Source: M55B144 sp964550615
Lineage (GTDB): Bacteria; Bipolaricaulota; Bipolaricaulia; UBA7950; UBA9294
DNA: 33,041 nt
Assembly (NCBI GenBank): GCA_964550615.1
Contig: CAZKAB010000021.1
Location: forward strand, 1-33,041
Reading direction: 5' to 3'
The position numbers and the translations under genes are program-made. Positions 31,477 through 33,041 of the stretch are shown piece after piece. The stretch's first letter is position 1. Every line of letters begins with the position of its first letter. The notes under the pieces were generated by a model that made no database searches, was not told where the DNA came from, and saw nothing but the letters and a program-made list of their open reading frames with translations.

Positions 31477-32198
31477 GACGCATTGTGTTTGCCCTCTTTT
31501 TTGCCGCTTGCCTTCTGTCCGCCGGATTCAGCCTCGCTGGCGCCGAAGTGTCGATAGCAGATGTCCAGGAAGCATTGACTTCTCTCTCACTCGCAGACAG
31601 CGGTGAGATCATGGAAGCGTTCACGCTCAACTTATCACAGGGGAATCTGGAACCGGCAGAAGCGCTTCATCTCATTGACCGATTAACTGCAAAGGATGCT
31701 GATCCGGAAGATACGGAAGGGATACTGCTTTCGATCGCACACGCCATCCAAGATGGATTGCCGGTAACAATGCTGATCGAGAAAGCAGAGGAAGGTCTGG
31801 CTCGCAACGTCCCGTTATCGATAATCCTCAATGGATCAAACGGACAGCCACGAATACTTGGATTGACTCAGCGTGAATACATGCTGGGAGCGGTGCGAGA
31901 TCTTCTCTATTCCAAAGGAATCTTCAGCTGCCCGTCGGGTGCGCAGCCGGTCTCCCAATCCATCCCTGTGGGGCGCTTCAACACATTGGTTAACGAGACA
32001 GCCGATTGTCTGGCCGACTACGTGGAAGCAGGCGGTAGCCCTCTCGAAGGCCACCTAATGTATCAGCAAGTTAACACGCGGCTCGCCGACCTATCAAATC
32101 TGACCGCACCGGCCATCCTGCCGGAAGATGCAAGACTTGTAATGGATCGTATTACACCAGCAGATCTAACAACTATCGTGCTTAAGATATTCGAATAA
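31473..32198 (+). CDS. Secreted protein of unknown family
   Basis: I do not recognise this 241 aa protein. It has a clear signal peptide (VFALFFAACLLSAGFSLAGA, likely cleavage near residue 24), then a mostly helical, acidic mature part with no repeats and no further membrane segment. Two cysteines (in FSCPSG and ADCLADY) could form a disulfide. The start overlaps the preceding gene by 4 nt (ATGA), and the DUF4384-PEGA gene follows after 12 nt with a strong ribosome-binding site, so it belongs to the sigma-factor unit. An envelope role is a guess from location alone. Confidence 0.85.
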   Translation: MRRIVFALFFAACLLSAGFSLAGAEVSIADVQEALTSLSLADSGEIMEAFTLNLSQGNLEPAEALHLIDRLTAKDADPEDTEGILLSIAHAIQDGLPVTMLIEKAEEGLARNVPLSIILNGSNGQPRILGLTQREYMLGAVRDLLYSKGIFSCPSGAQPVSQSIPVGRFNTLVNETADCLADYVEAGGSPLEGHLMYQQVNTRLADLSNLTAPAILPEDARLVMDRITPADLTTIVLKIFE

Positions 32199-32210
32199 CA
32201 AGGAGGCATT

Positions 32211-33041
32211 ATGCTTAAGAAACGTTCAGCATTGGCTTTCGTTCTCGTCACCCTTGTGATACTGATCGGGCTGACCGGTATCGCGCAGGGAGTCGCGCCG
32301 AAAGGGATCATCGTAAAGCCGCCGGAGCCATCCGGATTGACGATACAGGTATCGGTGGACAAGGGGGCGTACACGCTGGGAGAGAAGTTGCAGATCCACT
32401 TCAACGTGAACCAGGACGCCTATGTCTACATCTACGACATCGACGCAAGCGGCAAAGTGAGTCTGATATTCCCGAACTACTACTCGCAAAACAACCATGT
32501 CCAAGCAGGGGAGCACGTTCTACCTGATAGGTCAACCTACAACCTGACAGTGGTCGAACCGACCGGCACGGAGTACTTGCAGGCGATCGCAAGCAAGCAG
32601 CCGCTCAACCTTACCCCGCAGTTTCAAATATCCATCCCATTCCCATTGATGGGGAGCGACCCGGATGCGTTCAAGCTGCAGATCCAGGGTCAGATCATGG
32701 GGATTGTTCCCGATCCGCAGTGGGGTGAAGACTGGACCAGCTTCGAAGTGGTATCTGGCTACGTGCCAAGCTACGGAATGCTCGTCATTAACTCAGTTCC
32801 CAGTGGAGCATGGGTCAACCTTGACGGAAGTTTCGTTGGCTACACCTCAAGATCGCTATACGTGGAGCAAGGATATCATCAAGTCACCGTCGGCAAGAGC
32901 GGGTATTCGAACTACAATCAGGGTCTGTTCGTGATCGGCGGAATGACTCGGACGTTGAATGTTACGCTCACGCCAACCGCTCCGGTCAATCAGCCGCCAC
33001 TGGCCGCGTTTGTCTACTCGCCGACGGCACCCACTCCAGGC
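32211..33041 (+). CDS. DUF4384 and PEGA domain surface protein, truncated by window edge
   Basis: Reading from the ATG at 32211 (AAGGAGG upstream) gives 277 codons open to the last base, so the 3' end is missing. Residues 1-26 are a signal peptide. Residues about 42-125 match DUF4384 (VDKGAYTLGEKLQIHFNVNQDAYVYIYDIDASGKVSLIFPNY, then a rigid AGEHVLP strand), a beta domain of surface and kinase-linked proteins. Residues about 190-255 form a PEGA repeat (GMLVINSVPSGAWVNLDGSFVGYTS). The sequence then enters NQPPLAAFVYSPTAPTPG, the usual start of a PKD domain. It is probably cell-surface or periplasmic and in the same transcript as the sigma factor. Confidence 0.88.
   Translation, partial: MLKKRSALAFVLVTLVILIGLTGIAQGVAPKGIIVKPPEPSGLTIQVSVDKGAYTLGEKLQIHFNVNQDAYVYIYDIDASGKVSLIFPNYYSQNNHVQAGEHVLPDRSTYNLTVVEPTGTEYLQAIASKQPLNLTPQFQISIPFPLMGSDPDAFKLQIQGQIMGIVPDPQWGEDWTSFEVVSGYVPSYGMLVINSVPSGAWVNLDGSFVGYTSRSLYVEQGYHQVTVGKSGYSNYNQGLFVIGGMTRTLNVTLTPTAPVNQPPLAAFVYSPTAPTPG

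Noticed and set aside
1..33041. CRISPR arrays, insertion sequences, prophage genes, tRNA or rRNA genes
   Set aside because: No regular repeat-spacer pattern, transposase, inverted-repeat-bounded element or structured RNA gene of these types was recognised on reading the window.

Overview
The window reads as an ordinary chromosomal stretch of a diderm bacterium of moderately high G+C, densely packed with genes and mostly housekeeping in content. Evidence for an outer membrane is an LptC-like plus LptB pair, Lgt and Lnt, a lipobox lipoprotein, an O-antigen-ligase-type protein and an ABC binding protein with a plain cleavable signal rather than a lipobox. A Thermotoga-type single-cluster ferredoxin, a short (405 aa) adenosylhomocysteinase and several PKD/PEGA/DUF4384 surface proteins would fit a deep-branching lineage such as Bipolaricaulota (Acetothermia/OP1). 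That placement is inference only and needs marker-gene phylogeny.

Layout. 1-932 (-): 3'-truncated TatT-like TRAP-associated protein, diverging from a monocistronic ferredoxin (1081-1263) with its own promoter and terminator. 1458-3246 (+): patatin-like phospholipase and an EamA transporter. 3315-12706 (+): adenosylhomocysteinase, S41 protease, GpsA, geranylgeranyl-reductase-family flavoprotein, O-antigen-ligase/TPR protein and SecA, tightly spaced. 12703-15407 (-): a three-gene ABC importer of the TrpXYZ type behind a structured 5' leader with an intrinsic terminator. 15685-20340 (+): heat-shock operon hrcA-grpE-dnaK-dnaJ with a promoter and a CIRCE operator at the start of hrcA. 20341-23226 (-): secG, two Opp/Dpp ATPases and rdgB. 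23389-26457 (+): pyrG, an lptC-like gene and lptB, overlapping one another. 26405-27247 (-) lgt and 27283-28752 (+) lnt diverge, giving the lipoprotein-maturation pair. 28787-30136 (-): a PKD/beta-propeller lipoprotein. 30345-33041 (+): ECF sigma factor, membrane protein with a CBM48-like domain, an unrecognised secreted protein and a DUF4384-PEGA protein that runs off the window.

Most notable points: (1) an unclassified attenuator-like leader RNA upstream of the ABC importer, whose promoter lies back to back with the CIRCE-controlled hrcA promoter; (2) an Lnt in which the expected catalytic Lys is Met; (3) an ECF sigma/anti-sigma-like unit with a glycogen-binding-type domain; (4) an LptC-like protein long enough to include LptA-like repeats; (5) four convergent gene junctions with overlapping, abutting or nearly abutting stops; (6) a Cys-rich insertion in the TatT-like protein. 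No CRISPR array, insertion sequence, phage gene, tRNA or rRNA was recognised.
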